Source: Aedoeadaptatus coxii
Lineage (GTDB): Bacteria > Bacillota > Clostridia > Tissierellales > Peptoniphilaceae
DNA length: 64,000 nucleotides
Assembly (NCBI RefSeq): GCF_001553115.1
Contig: NZ_KQ960182.1
Coordinates: forward strand, 186,001-250,000
Direction of reading: 5' to 3'
Shown here: positions 25,232 to 34,573 of the stretch, one piece after another
How positions within the stretch are numbered: the stretch's first letter is position 1
Layout: the number at the start of each line of letters is the position of its first letter
Position numbers and translations under genes: made by a program
The notes under the pieces: generated by a model
What the model saw: the letters and a program-made list of their open reading frames with translations, nothing else
What the model was told of the DNA's origin: nothing
Database searches by the model: none

Positions 25232-25979
25232 GATCGCTTTCTCCTATTAGTTTTACCAATTTTTCGCCGTACATTTTTTGAATAAAAGGATAGGTTCCAA
25301 GGCCATCTAATGATGTGTGGACTTTGAAACCTCTCCCTTCCAATTCTTCGCGATAGGAATCTTTTTCAGCGGCAATATCATTTTTCGCATGGTCGCCTGC
25401 CAAAAGAAGCAAGGGATAAAGGTTTAATTCCCTCCATCCCTTACGTTCAAAGAGATCAAAGACCGGTTCTTCCGTAAGCTCGCCCTCTAAGGTGGATACC
25501 GCCATGGCAAGACCTCTCGACTTCAACTCCTCGTCGAGAGAAATATACATTTCATCGGCTTCATGGCGGCTTCCATGACCGACAAAAATCGCAGGCCCAC
25601 GAAATACATCTTCGGCCTTTTCGGCAAAATGTAAAATATCTTCCTTATGGGCGAATAAAGGTTCCCCTACGTGGACACCGTCTCTTACGTGTTTAGAAAG
25701 TTTTTCATATTCGATCCCTGGAATTAAGTGTAGAGGCTGAATGTAAATATCTTCTTTTTTATAACCCTTTGAAATGAAGTAGTCGATTGCCTCGATTTCA
25801 TCCATAAACTTTTCGCCGTCTCGAGATTCGATGCGCCGAATAACCATACGGGATGTAAATGCCAAAGCAGTCTCCCATTCGGGCACCAAGTTTTTAATGT
25901 GATCGCACACCGGTTTTAAATCGCGCTCCAGTGCGTCTCGGTGCGTACTGCCGAAGGTGGCAATAATCAATGCTTTCAT
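25224..25979 (-). CDS. cbiK: Sirohydrochlorin cobaltochelatase CbiK
   Basis: CbiK inserts cobalt into sirohydrochlorin to start the anaerobic route. ALIIATFGSTHRDAL is the N-terminal family motif. AFTSRMVIRRI, IYIQPLHLIPGIEYEKL (with a metal-site His), FVGHGSRHEADEMY and LYPLLLLAGDHAKNDIAAE (second metal-site His) match the class II chelatase. The length is 251 residues and no signal peptide is present, so it is the cytoplasmic form. The gene lies 9 bases after cbiB. Confidence 0.95.
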   Translation of the reverse strand: MKALIIATFGSTHRDALERDLKPVCDHIKNLVPEWETALAFTSRMVIRRIESRDGEKFMDEIEAIDYFISKGYKKEDIYIQPLHLIPGIEYEKLSKHVRDGVHVGEPLFAHKEDILHFAEKAEDVFRGPAIFVGHGSRHEADEMYISLDEELKSRGLAMAVSTLEGELTEEPVFDLFERKGWRELNLYPLLLLAGDHAKNDIAAEKDSYREELEGRGFKVHTSLDGLGTYPFIQKMYGEKLVKLIGESDHA

Positions 25980-25988
25980 TTTTCCTCC

Positions 25989-26906
25989 TTAATATAGGGC
26001 GTCAATTGCCATGCAGATGATGACAAAGAAAAACGTGACGCGCCACATAAGATCGATGGTACATCGAATATCGTTTATCTCGGACTCTTTAAGTGCATAG
26101 CCGATAGTGGGCTTTTCCACATATTCGCCAAAATAAAAGTGGCCGCCTCCCAATTCGATTCCCAGAATTCCTGCGACGGCAGCTTCCGGCCATCCTGCAT
26201 TGGGGCTTAAATGGGCGGAGTGAAATTTCTTTACACTCCTAAAGCCACGCTTTAAACTTTCCAAACTCCCCGCTGCGACGCAAAATAAAAAGGCCGTCAG
26301 TCGTGCGGGAATTAAATTCGCCAAATCGTCCAGTTTCGCCGCGCCGTAACCCACTTCTTTGTAACGCTCGTTGCGATAACCTACCATGGAATCCATGGTG
26401 TTGATCATCTTATAGGCAAAGGCGCCGGCCGGCCCGAAGAGAAGCCCGTAAAATAAAGGGGCCACAATTCCGTCCGATGTATTTTCCGCAACGGTTTCCA
26501 CCGTCGCTTGAATGATCTCTCTTTCCGAAAGATGAGTCGTATCCCGACCGACGATACGAGAAAGTTGCGTGCGCCCTTCCTCTAGGGAGGAATTTAATTT
26601 CATCATAACGCCCTCCCCTTCATCGGCAAGGGTCTTCGCCGCAAGTGAGGTGTAAAAAACATAAAGAGTCGCGGCAAGGGACAAAAGAGGCGGCAACTTA
26701 TTGATTAAAAAATAGGTAATGCAAAACGTAAGTCCGCAATTTAGGATAGCTATTACAATCCCGAGGGTCTTCTGTTGGCTTCGCGGACGTTTTAAAATCA
26801 AGCCGTAAACCCATTGAATCCAATGACCCATAAGGACTACGGGATGGGGAATCCATTCCGGATCGCCAAACACTATATCTAGTAGAAATGCTGCTAAAAT
26901 TTCCAT
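25989..26906 (-). CDS. cbiB: Adenosylcobinamide-phosphate synthase CbiB
   Basis: This membrane protein attaches aminopropanol (phosphate) to cobyric acid. The start is ATG at 26906 with AAAGGATAATC upstream, giving 305 residues; the longer frame from 26993 only adds upstream non-coding sequence. The N-terminus LLDIVFGDPEWIPHPVVLMGHWI is the family signature, followed by ETVAENTSDGIVAPLFYGLLFGP, MINTMDSMVGYRNERY and HLSPNAGWPEAAVAG. About five hydrophobic spans are visible. It is the first gene of the 17-gene operon. Confidence 0.96.
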   Translation of the reverse strand: MEILAAFLLDIVFGDPEWIPHPVVLMGHWIQWVYGLILKRPRSQQKTLGIVIAILNCGLTFCITYFLINKLPPLLSLAATLYVFYTSLAAKTLADEGEGVMMKLNSSLEEGRTQLSRIVGRDTTHLSEREIIQATVETVAENTSDGIVAPLFYGLLFGPAGAFAYKMINTMDSMVGYRNERYKEVGYGAAKLDDLANLIPARLTAFLFCVAAGSLESLKRGFRSVKKFHSAHLSPNAGWPEAAVAGILGIELGGGHFYFGEYVEKPTIGYALKESEINDIRCTIDLMWRVTFFFVIICMAIDALY

Positions 26907-26925
26907 GATTATCCTTTCTGTAGTA

Positions 26926-26954
26926 AGTTTACCATGGGCAGGTGTTAAGAACAA
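26926..26954 (-). promoter_or_regulatory. Candidate promoter of the cobalamin operon
   Basis: On the minus strand TTGTTC (26954-26949) and TAAACT (26931-26926) are 17 bases apart, about 20 bases before the cbiB start. Both boxes are imperfect. There is no room for a cobalamin riboswitch between this promoter and cbiB, or in the whole 132-base divergent gap. Confidence 0.5.
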
Positions 26955-26981
26955 TATCTTCACCGAAATAGGGAGGTAAAG

Positions 26982-27011
26982 TTGCATCTTCACGCTTTAA
27001 AGGGCTATAAT
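26982..27011 (+). promoter_or_regulatory. Promoter of pyc
   Basis: TTGCAT (26982-26987) and TATAAT (27006-27011) lie 18 bases apart on the plus strand, ending 28 bases before the pyc start codon. The TTG that opens a longer pyc frame is therefore part of the -35 box. Confidence 0.75.
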
Positions 27012-27038
27012 AGTCCTAATAGGTACAAGGAGGTTACT

Positions 27039-30000
27039 ATGGAAAAGAGAAAATTTAAACGAATTCTCGTCGCCAACCGTGGCGAAATTGCGATTCGTAT
27101 TTTTAGAGCGTGTCGCGAATTAGGAATTCGTTCTGTGGCCATATATTCCGAAGAAGACAGTCTATCCCTGTTCCGAACGAAAGCGGATGAATCCTATCAA
27201 ATCGGCAAGGGAAAAAATCCCGTCGACGCGTATTTGGATATCGACGAAATTATTCATCTCGCTAAAAATAAAGGTGTCGATGCCATTCACCCGGGTTACG
27301 GCTTTTTAGCGGAAAATCCCGATTTCGCACAAAAATGCGAAGAGGCAGGCATCGTGTTCATCGGTCCACGCCCCGAAACCATGCGCCAATTGGGCGATAA
27401 AATTTCATCTAAAATCATCGCCAGAGAAGCCGGTGTTAAAACCATTCCCGGCGTCGAAGAGCCCATTCATTCCGACACGGAAGCACTTGAATTTGCAAAA
27501 CAAGCGGGCTACCCCGTCATGATTAAAGCGGCAGCCGGCGGCGGCGGTCGCGGTATGCGCGTCGTTTACAGCGAAGAAGAACTTTTAGATCAATTCCACT
27601 CCGCTAAGAGTGAAGCTAAAAAAGCTTTCGGCAATGATTCCATGTTTATCGAAAAATATTTGGATCGCCCGAAACATATCGAAGTGCAAGTTCTCGGCGA
27701 CTTATACGGCAATGTAGTCCACCTTCACGAACGGGACTGCTCCATTCAACGTCGCCACCAAAAGGTCGTCGAATTTACGCCCGCTTTCGCAGTGGACAAA
27801 AAAATTCGCGAAGACATTTGTAACGACGCTTTGAAAATTACGAAAAACCTGGGCTACCGTTCCGCAGGTACGGTTGAATTCTTAGTGGACAGCTCCGGCA
27901 ATCACTACTTTATCGAGGTCAACCCACGTATTCAAGTAGAGCATACGGTTACTGAAATGGTAACGGGCATCGATATTATTCAAGCTCAAATCCAAATCGC
28001 CCAAGGCTATGCATTGTCCGACGAGCCCATTAACATTCCCTCTCAAGATGCCATCGTGCCCCGCGGATTTTCCATTCAATGCCGCGTCACTACCGAAGAC
28101 CCGCTCAATAACTTTGCTCCGGACACAGGACAAATTACCCTTTATCGTTCTTCCTCCGGCTTCGGCGTTCGTCTCGACGGCGGCAACGGCTTCCAAGGTG
28201 CCGTTATCAGTCCTTACTACGATTCCCTTCTCGTGAAGGTCATTACCCAAGGCCGTACTTGGAGCGACACGGTAAACAAGGCCATTCGCTCCCTAAGGGA
28301 AATCAAAGTAGGCGGCGTAAAAACCAATATCGGCTTCCTTTTAAACGTACTCAATACAAAAGAATTTAGAGAAGGTATTTGCGACACGGGCTTCATCGCT
28401 GAACATCCCGAACTTTTCGATATCAGCACCTCCACCGACAGAGAACTCCGCGTCATGGAACATATTGGAAACATCGTCGTCAACGATAATACCTCCCGCA
28501 AAAAAGCTTTTGACGTTCCCGTCGTGCCCCCTTATAAGGAAGAGCCTTTTAAGGGATCCAAGCAAATATTCGACGAGTTGGGAGCTAAAAAACTTTCCCA
28601 ATGGATTTTAGATCAAGATCGCTTACTTTTAACGGACACCACCATGCGCGACGCTCATCAATCCTTAATGGCGACACGTATGCGTACAGTCGACCTTTTA
28701 AAAGTCGCCAAATCCATGAACTACAATATCCGCGATATTTTCAGTATGGAAATGTGGGGCGGCGCTACATTCGATGTAGCCTATCGATTCCTACACGAAG
28801 ACCCCTGGCATCGTCTGGACGTTCTTCGCAAAGCCATGCCCAATCTTTTAATGCAAATGCTCGTTCGCGGCAATAACACCGTCGGCTACAAAAACTATCC
28901 CGACAATGTCGTTAAGAAGTTCATTAAAGAATCGTCTGAAGGCGGCATCGATATTTTCCGTATTTTCGACTCCCTCAACTGGATCGAAGGCATGCGTCTC
29001 GCCATTGAAGAAACCATCGCCAACGGAAAAATTGCAGAAGGCACCATGTGCTACACCGGCGATATTCTCGACGAAACACGAGACAAATATACTCTGGAAT
29101 ACTATGTAAACTTGGCTAAAGATTTGGAAAAAGTCGGTTGCCATATTATCGGCATCAAGGACATGAGCGGTCTCTTAAAACCCTACGCCGCCCACAAACT
29201 CGTCAAAGCCCTTAAAAACGAAATCTCCATTCCTATTCATCTGCACACCCACGACACCACCGGAAACGGCGTCGCTACCGTTTTAATGGCAGCCGAAGCC
29301 GGCGTCGACATTGCCGATACGGCCATTAACTCCATGAGCGGGCTTACCTCTCAACCGGCACTTAACTCCGTCGTGGCGGCACTTGAAAATACCTCCCGTT
29401 CCACGAGAATCGATCTCGACGCCATCGACCGCATTTCTGCTTATTGGGCTGCTGTTCGCCCGGTTTACGAAAATTTCGAATCCGACTTAAAGAGCGGCAC
29501 TACCGAAATTTACAAATACGAAATTCCCGGCGGCCAATACTCCAACTTGAAACCTCAAGTAGAAAGTTTCGGTTTGGGTCATAAATTTAAAGAAGTTAAG
29601 GAAATGTACAAAGATGTCAACCAAATGGTCGGCGATATTATTAAAGTAACGCCTTCCTCTAAAATGGTCGGCGACATGTCCATTTTCATGGTACAAAATG
29701 ACTTAACGCCTGAAAATATTTACGAAAAAGGCGCCAACCTCGACTATCCGGATTCCGTCGTCACCTACTTTAAAGGTATGATGGGTCAACCATATGGCGG
29801 CTTCCCGGAAAAACTCCAAAAAATCGTATTAAAAGACGAAAAACCCATTACGGTTCGCCCGGGTAAACTTTTAGATCCCGAAGATTACGAAGCGGATAAA
29901 AATTATTTACGCACCATTATGGATCACGAGCCCAGCGATCGCGACGTCACCAGCTATTCCCTTTACCCGAAAGTATTTGAAGAGTACGTTACGAACTTTA

Positions 30001-30482
30001 CTAAATACGATCAATTATGGCGCATGGGCAGCGACGTTTTCTTCCACGGTTTACAAGAAGGCGAAACCGCTGAAATTTCCGTAGATGAAGGTCAAAAGAT
30101 GATCGTCACCCTCGTCGAAGTAGGACGTTTGAAAGACGACGGCAAACGCACCGTTACTTTCGAAATCAACGGCTCCAGACGTAGCGTGGATATCGAAGAC
30201 CACACGCGCCCCATGGTCAGCACCGGCGTAAGCGATACTTTAATGGCAGATGAAAATAATCCGAATCAAGTCGGCGCTTCCATTCCCGGTACTGTGGCAA
30301 AGATCAATGTTTCCGTAGGCGATAAAGTGAAGGAATCGCAACCTCTTATGGTTCTCGAAGCCATGAAGATGGAAACCAATGTTATTTCGCCTCGCGACGG
30401 CGTCATCGCACATATCTCCGTTGAAGAAGGCGACAGCATCGAAAGCGGCCAACTTTTAATCGAACTCGAAGGCGAAGACTAA
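27039..30482 (+). CDS. pyc: Pyruvate carboxylase
   Basis: This biotin enzyme makes oxaloacetate from pyruvate, bicarbonate and ATP. ATG at 27039 follows AAGGAGG; the protein has 1147 residues, the normal single-chain length. The biotin carboxylase domain comes first (RILVANRGEIAIRIFRA, HPGYGFLAENPDFA, KAAAGGGGRGMRVV, FIEVNPRIQVEHTVTE). The carboxyltransferase domain follows from about 535 (TDTTMRDAHQSLMATRMRT, and the Lys-containing GIKDMSGLLKP). The biotinyl domain is at the end with EAMKMET at about 1113. It is divergently transcribed from the cobalamin operon and is a single-gene transcript. Confidence 0.97.
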   Translation: MEKRKFKRILVANRGEIAIRIFRACRELGIRSVAIYSEEDSLSLFRTKADESYQIGKGKNPVDAYLDIDEIIHLAKNKGVDAIHPGYGFLAENPDFAQKCEEAGIVFIGPRPETMRQLGDKISSKIIAREAGVKTIPGVEEPIHSDTEALEFAKQAGYPVMIKAAAGGGGRGMRVVYSEEELLDQFHSAKSEAKKAFGNDSMFIEKYLDRPKHIEVQVLGDLYGNVVHLHERDCSIQRRHQKVVEFTPAFAVDKKIREDICNDALKITKNLGYRSAGTVEFLVDSSGNHYFIEVNPRIQVEHTVTEMVTGIDIIQAQIQIAQGYALSDEPINIPSQDAIVPRGFSIQCRVTTEDPLNNFAPDTGQITLYRSSSGFGVRLDGGNGFQGAVISPYYDSLLVKVITQGRTWSDTVNKAIRSLREIKVGGVKTNIGFLLNVLNTKEFREGICDTGFIAEHPELFDISTSTDRELRVMEHIGNIVVNDNTSRKKAFDVPVVPPYKEEPFKGSKQIFDELGAKKLSQWILDQDRLLLTDTTMRDAHQSLMATRMRTVDLLKVAKSMNYNIRDIFSMEMWGGATFDVAYRFLHEDPWHRLDVLRKAMPNLLMQMLVRGNNTVGYKNYPDNVVKKFIKESSEGGIDIFRIFDSLNWIEGMRLAIEETIANGKIAEGTMCYTGDILDETRDKYTLEYYVNLAKDLEKVGCHIIGIKDMSGLLKPYAAHKLVKALKNEISIPIHLHTHDTTGNGVATVLMAAEAGVDIADTAINSMSGLTSQPALNSVVAALENTSRSTRIDLDAIDRISAYWAAVRPVYENFESDLKSGTTEIYKYEIPGGQYSNLKPQVESFGLGHKFKEVKEMYKDVNQMVGDIIKVTPSSKMVGDMSIFMVQNDLTPENIYEKGANLDYPDSVVTYFKGMMGQPYGGFPEKLQKIVLKDEKPITVRPGKLLDPEDYEADKNYLRTIMDHEPSDRDVTSYSLYPKVFEEYVTNFTKYDQLWRMGSDVFFHGLQEGETAEISVDEGQKMIVTLVEVGRLKDDGKRTVTFEINGSRRSVDIEDHTRPMVSTGVSDTLMADENNPNQVGASIPGTVAKINVSVGDKVKESQPLMVLEAMKMETNVISPRDGVIAHISVEEGDSIESGQLLIELEGED

Positions 30483-30496
30483 ATCAATCCATTATA

Positions 30497-30527
30497 AAAG
30501 CGACTGAGTTAAACTCGGTCGCTTTTT
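30497..30527 (+). terminator. Rho-independent terminator after pyc
   Basis: Stem AAGCGACTGAGT/ACTCGGTCGCTT (one G-T pair) with a short TAA-type loop is followed by TTTTT. It begins about 15 bases after the pyc stop. Confidence 0.9.
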
Positions 30528-30530
30528 GAT

Positions 30531-30722
30531 TTACTTCATTTCTTTGTATTTTTTGTAGGATCGATAGCTGCTCCCTAAGGCAATGATCAGCGCCACGGCG
30601 ACAAAGAAAGCATTCATGTTAACATCACGATTAAAAAAGAATTGTTTCACGAGAATATCGCCGGCGAGAATAGCCACAAATAACTGGATCAGCGCCAGTA
30701 TTCCAAATTGATTTCTCCTCAT
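30531..30722 (-). CDS. Small two-span membrane protein of unknown function
   Basis: ATG at 30722 follows GGGGAGG by six bases and gives 63 residues; a longer frame from 30743 overlaps the kinase gene and is less likely. Two hydrophobic segments are visible (about 6-24 and 38-54), with a basic C-terminal tail YRSYKKYKEMK. It begins 1 base after the histidine kinase stop, so it belongs to that two-component operon. It might be a target or an accessory of the kinase; nothing in the sequence settles this. Confidence 0.75.
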   Translation of the reverse strand: MRRNQFGILALIQLFVAILAGDILVKQFFFNRDVNMNAFFVAVALIIALGSSYRSYKKYKEMK

Positions 30723-30723
30723 C

Positions 30724-32154
30724 TTATGCCTCCCCTTTTTCATTTTTACCGAGAGGTCCTTGAAAATAGAAGGTACTTCCTACACCTACAGCCGATTTTA
30801 CACCGTAACGGAAGCCGTGTAGTTCCAAAATATTTTTGCAGATAAACAGTCCCAAGCCCGTACCGACCATTTGACGCTCGTGGTGATCCCGTCCGCGGTA
30901 AAAGCGCTCCCAAATGGAGTCCTGATCCTCTTTTGAAATGCCCTTGCCGTAATCTCTTACGCAGTAGCTGATCAAATGACCCTCTGAAATAATGTAAATG
31001 TCGATTTCTTTCTTATTTTGGGAATAATTGATGCCATTGCTAATGAAATTATAAATGACTTGGCGAATTTTATTACTGTCGCATACCATGATGCCGTCGC
31101 CGTGAATTCGGAAGACGTAACCTTTCTCCTTCAAATTTTTAAAACGAGCCAATACTTCTTCCGTAAGTTCTCTTAAATTAACATCGGTAAGGCTCAAGGT
31201 TCCCAGTCCGCTTTCCACTCGGGAAAGATCCAGAAGATCGTTGACGAAATTCGTCAGATAATCCACCTCTTCCAAAATCGTTTGGGTGTGTTTTTCCCTC
31301 AGTTCTTTATTGTCGCCGGAAATGTCGCGAATCATTTCGCCATAAGATTTAATAACCGTTAAAGGCGTTTTAAAATCGTGACTGACATTGGCGATAAGAT
31401 CTTTCCGCATTTCCAGAGCGTCGGTCAGCTCGCCTGTCGCGTAGTTCAGGGTCTTCGCCAAATCGTTGATCTCCGTATACTCCTGCTCTTTAAATTGCAC
31501 GGAGAAATCGCCCTGCCCCAAGGCTCGCGCCGTCATGGCCATGTCCGATAAAGGCTTGGCGAGACGGGAGCTAAGGTAATAAGAAATAATAAAGGCGAGT
31601 AAAATCGAAATAAAACTTACGATGATCAACTGATTTTTTAAAATATCCACAGTGGAATCTACCGGATCCACATTGGCCGAAACAGCGAGGAAAAATCGCT
31701 CCCCTGCTTGCTCTCCCAAATAGGAAACGTAAAGAATGGAGGAGGAATCCTCATACTTGTAGTCTGCCACATAGGTTTCTTCCGTCTTATTCTCCTTTAA
31801 AAGGGGAAGAAAATAAGTGAAAAAATCATCCTTCGACAACATGGGCCTGTAAATATAATCCAATGGATTTAAAGGAAACACGAGCCCGCCCTGATCATTG
31901 TAAACCTGAAGGCTCAAATTCTTTTCAAAGCTGTAGCGAAGAAGGGTTTCCTCGAAATCTTTTTTCCCGAATTGCCGCGTGACGGCGCGCCCCACCGTTT
32001 CCGTATCGCGAATTTTCATGGATTCGTAAAAGGAATTAATGAAGACGATCTGCAAGAGCCAGAGAAGAATCAATATAAAGATGGCCATACCTGAAAAGTA
32101 CAGCCAAAATTTTACCCTTATGCTCTTTTGATCCACGATATTATGCCGTTTCAC
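30724..32154 (-). CDS. Sensor histidine kinase with HAMP domain
   Basis: The 476-residue kinase has a membrane span at about 17-39, an extracytoplasmic sensor region of about 125 residues, a second span at about 170-190 and a HAMP domain after it. The phosphoacceptor motif NVSHDFKTPLTV lies at about 257-268. ATP-binding boxes are visible: the N-box NFISNGINYSQ, G1 DYGKGI, and G2 GTGLGLFICK. It starts with GTG at 32154, overlapping the response regulator stop by one base (TAGTG). The stimulus is unknown; the arrangement resembles cell-envelope sensing kinases. Confidence 0.93.
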   Translation of the reverse strand: MKRHNIVDQKSIRVKFWLYFSGMAIFILILLWLLQIVFINSFYESMKIRDTETVGRAVTRQFGKKDFEETLLRYSFEKNLSLQVYNDQGGLVFPLNPLDYIYRPMLSKDDFFTYFLPLLKENKTEETYVADYKYEDSSSILYVSYLGEQAGERFFLAVSANVDPVDSTVDILKNQLIIVSFISILLAFIISYYLSSRLAKPLSDMAMTARALGQGDFSVQFKEQEYTEINDLAKTLNYATGELTDALEMRKDLIANVSHDFKTPLTVIKSYGEMIRDISGDNKELREKHTQTILEEVDYLTNFVNDLLDLSRVESGLGTLSLTDVNLRELTEEVLARFKNLKEKGYVFRIHGDGIMVCDSNKIRQVIYNFISNGINYSQNKKEIDIYIISEGHLISYCVRDYGKGISKEDQDSIWERFYRGRDHHERQMVGTGLGLFICKNILELHGFRYGVKSAVGVGSTFYFQGPLGKNEKGEA

Positions 32155-32831
32155 TATTTACCGCTTTCTCCGACAAATTTATAGCCTACTCCCCGTACGG
32201 TGACGATGTAATCTCTGTAAGGCTCGATGCTGTTTCGAAGCATTTTAATATGCGTATCTACCGTGCGATCGTCGCCGTAAAAATCGTAGCCCCATACTTT
32301 GTTCAAGAGCTTTTCGCGGCTCAAGGCGATGTTTTGATTTTCGGCGATAAACACGAGGAGATCAAATTCCTTCGGCGTCATTTCCACAGGTTTGTGATCG
32401 ACGTAAACTTCCCTGCCGTCTAAATCGATGGCGAGACCGTCGAACTCCAGTAAATGATTTTCCCGCACGTGTTGATGGCGCTTAATGATCACCGACAAAC
32501 GGGCCATAAGTTCTTTAGGTGAAAATGGCTTCACGACGTAATCGTCGATGCCGATTTCAAAGCCGTAGAGCTTGTCGTATTCCTCTCCCCTGGCGCTTAA
32601 CATTAACACGGGGATGTCTTTTTCTTTCTTTATTTCTTTATAGGCGCTGAAACCGTCGAGACGGGGCATCATAATGTCCATGACGATGACGTCGAAATCT
32701 TCGTCGTGGCAAATTTCCACAGCTTCCATACCGTCTACCGCTTCGATAACCTCATAGCCTTCAAATTCGGCGTAGGTTCTAATGACTTCGCGAATTTTCG
32801 CCTCGTCATCGACGACTAAAATTTTATACAT
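32154..32831 (-). CDS. OmpR-family response regulator
   Basis: The receiver domain (1-115) has the acidic pair DDE, the phosphorylated Asp in VIVMDIMMPRLDGF, and the Lys in VVKPFSPKEL. The C-terminal winged-helix DNA-binding domain has MTPKEFDLLVFIAENQ and the recognition region DDRTVDTHIKMLRNSIEP. ATG at 32831 follows GGAGGTGACT; 225 residues. It is paired with the downstream HAMP kinase. A separate promoter in front of it makes partial independence from phoR likely. Confidence 0.94.
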   Translation of the reverse strand: MYKILVVDDEAKIREVIRTYAEFEGYEVIEAVDGMEAVEICHDEDFDVIVMDIMMPRLDGFSAYKEIKKEKDIPVLMLSARGEEYDKLYGFEIGIDDYVVKPFSPKELMARLSVIIKRHQHVRENHLLEFDGLAIDLDGREVYVDHKPVEMTPKEFDLLVFIAENQNIALSREKLLNKVWGYDFYGDDRTVDTHIKMLRNSIEPYRDYIVTVRGVGYKFVGESGK

Positions 32832-32850
32832 AGTCACCTCCAGTATCCTT

Positions 32851-32877
32851 ATTATACTATAATTTCTTCGTGAAATT
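32851..32877 (-). promoter_or_regulatory. Promoter and inverted repeat before the second two-component system
   Basis: TATAAT (32856-32851 on the minus strand) lies about 20 bases before the regulator start. A perfect inverted repeat AATTTC-N5-GAAATT (32861-32877) sits just upstream of it and overlaps the phoR stop. It could be an operator or a weak terminator remnant; the -35 box is poor. Confidence 0.5.
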
Positions 32878-34573
32878 AATGTGTGGAAACTGTACCGCTT
32901 TTCGGAAAACGGAGGGTGAACACGGAGCCATGATTTAATTGAGATTTTAAATCGATGGTGCCTTTTAAATTTTCCACATTATGTTTGACGATGGCGAGGC
33001 CGAGCCCCGTGGATTTTTCGTTGTAGGATCTGGATTTGTCCACCATGTAAAAACGCTCAAAGATTCGCCTTTGATCGTCGTAGGAAATACCGATGCCCGT
33101 ATCTTCAATGGTGAGAATAAAATCATTTTCGTCCCCGTCGTTGATGGTGATGGTAACGGATCCACCTTCTACATTGTAGGCAATGGCATTGTCGACGAGA
33201 TTGGTTAACAGCTCTTTCATCAAAACAGGATGAGTATACAGCCTGTTATCCTTCCCTGGTTTCAAGTCGACGCGCAGTTCTTTATGCTTAATCTCCGGGG
33301 CAAAATGCGCGATAATTTCAGCGAGAAGCCCCTCGATGTCCACCGTGCGATATTCTTCCGCCCTGTTCTTTTCCTCTAATCTGGAAAAGGATATGACCGT
33401 GTCGATCAAGCGGAATAAATTATCTGATTCTTTCAGAATAATATCCAAAAAGCGATCCCGATCTTCTTCCTTCACCATACCCGAACGAAGAAGCTCCGCA
33501 TAGCCACTAATGGAAGTTAAAGGCGTCTTTAATTCATGGGTCACATTGGATGTAAACTCCCTTCTGCTGCGCTCCGCCAAACTTTGTTGGGTTTCGTCGA
33601 TTAAAAGAAGCAACATGCCGTAAAGGCCGCCACTTCCGTTAAACACGGGATCAAAAAAGCATTTAATAATAAAGCCTTCCATTTCGAATTTGCGAATTTC
33701 TTTTTTTCGCCCGGCAAAAATATGGTGAAAGGCCTCGTTGAAATCGCCGCTTCCGCAGAGTTTGTCGAAATCCTTGTTAATGTATTGGCTGTGAATGGAG
33801 CCGTTTAAAAGTTTGACCGCCGCATAGTTAATGGTAATAATTTTCTCATCGTCGCCGACGAGAATAACACCTTCGGTCATATTGCCGATCATGTCGTTTA
33901 AGCCTTGGAGTTGCGATTCCAAACTCCCCAAACGATGACGCAAACGGGAGGATTCGTCGATTAAAATGGCCTCATAATCCAATAATTGAGGCGGTAACTC
34001 CATTTGATAATGATGGTCCACGACATAATGTCTGAATTGCCTAAAAAGCTGTTTAATTTGACTTCTATCCCGATAGGTCGCATATTGCCAAAGGTGATAA
34101 AGGGAAGTGGCGGCGATCATCGTAAGTAAAAGAGTGTAGGGCAAGAAATGTAAATTCGTCGCCGTCAGCGATTCTTGATTTATCCCGATAAATAGAGAGC
34201 TTCCATCGCGGAAATTAACTTTTCTGAAATAGCCCTTTTCCAAAGAACTTTCGCTTACCTCATGCCACGATTCGTCGACTCCCCTCGTTCCACGGTTTTT
34301 TCTAAGGGCATTTTCCTTTTCGGCCGATAAATTGCTGAAAAGAACCTTGCCCTCCCCGTCCAAATAAAGCAAATATTCCCGTCCGCCACTATTATTTAAA
34401 ATAGCGACGCGCCGGGTCACTTCTTCTTCACGAAGGATATTTATAAACTTATTCGCAGATTCTTCTTTTAAAGCCCCTTCTCTGTGGTTGCTCTCCACCG
34501 ATGCCGCCAACTGAAATACCAAGGCGATCACAAAGGCAATAAGGACGCTTAATAGGCGCACCGTTTTATTCAT
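32876..34573 (-). CDS. phoR: PhoR-type sensor histidine kinase
   Basis: The 565-residue kinase has a membrane span at about 6-25, an external region, a second span near 145-165, and a PAS-like domain from about 228 (MIGNMTEGVILVGDDEKIITIN). The phosphoacceptor motif NVTHELKTPLTSISGY lies at about 347-362. ATP-binding boxes include NLVDNAIAYN, DTGIGI and STGLGLAIVKH. Its place after pst, phoU and the regulator gene marks it as the phosphate-limitation sensor. It overlaps the phoP stop by 4 bases. Confidence 0.92.
   Translation of the reverse strand: MNKTVRLLSVLIAFVIALVFQLAASVESNHREGALKEESANKFINILREEEVTRRVAILNNSGGREYLLYLDGEGKVLFSNLSAEKENALRKNRGTRGVDESWHEVSESSLEKGYFRKVNFRDGSSLFIGINQESLTATNLHFLPYTLLLTMIAATSLYHLWQYATYRDRSQIKQLFRQFRHYVVDHHYQMELPPQLLDYEAILIDESSRLRHRLGSLESQLQGLNDMIGNMTEGVILVGDDEKIITINYAAVKLLNGSIHSQYINKDFDKLCGSGDFNEAFHHIFAGRKKEIRKFEMEGFIIKCFFDPVFNGSGGLYGMLLLLIDETQQSLAERSRREFTSNVTHELKTPLTSISGYAELLRSGMVKEEDRDRFLDIILKESDNLFRLIDTVISFSRLEEKNRAEEYRTVDIEGLLAEIIAHFAPEIKHKELRVDLKPGKDNRLYTHPVLMKELLTNLVDNAIAYNVEGGSVTITINDGDENDFILTIEDTGIGISYDDQRRIFERFYMVDKSRSYNEKSTGLGLAIVKHNVENLKGTIDLKSQLNHGSVFTLRFPKSGTVSTH

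Noticed and set aside
26907-27038. Cobalamin riboswitch before cbiB
   Set aside because: The gap is 132 bases with two divergent promoters, and none of the conserved riboswitch boxes is recognisable.
26982-27038. N-terminal extension of pyruvate carboxylase from a TTG
   Set aside because: The TTG is part of the -35 box, and ATG 27039 has AAGGAGG and the standard N-terminus.
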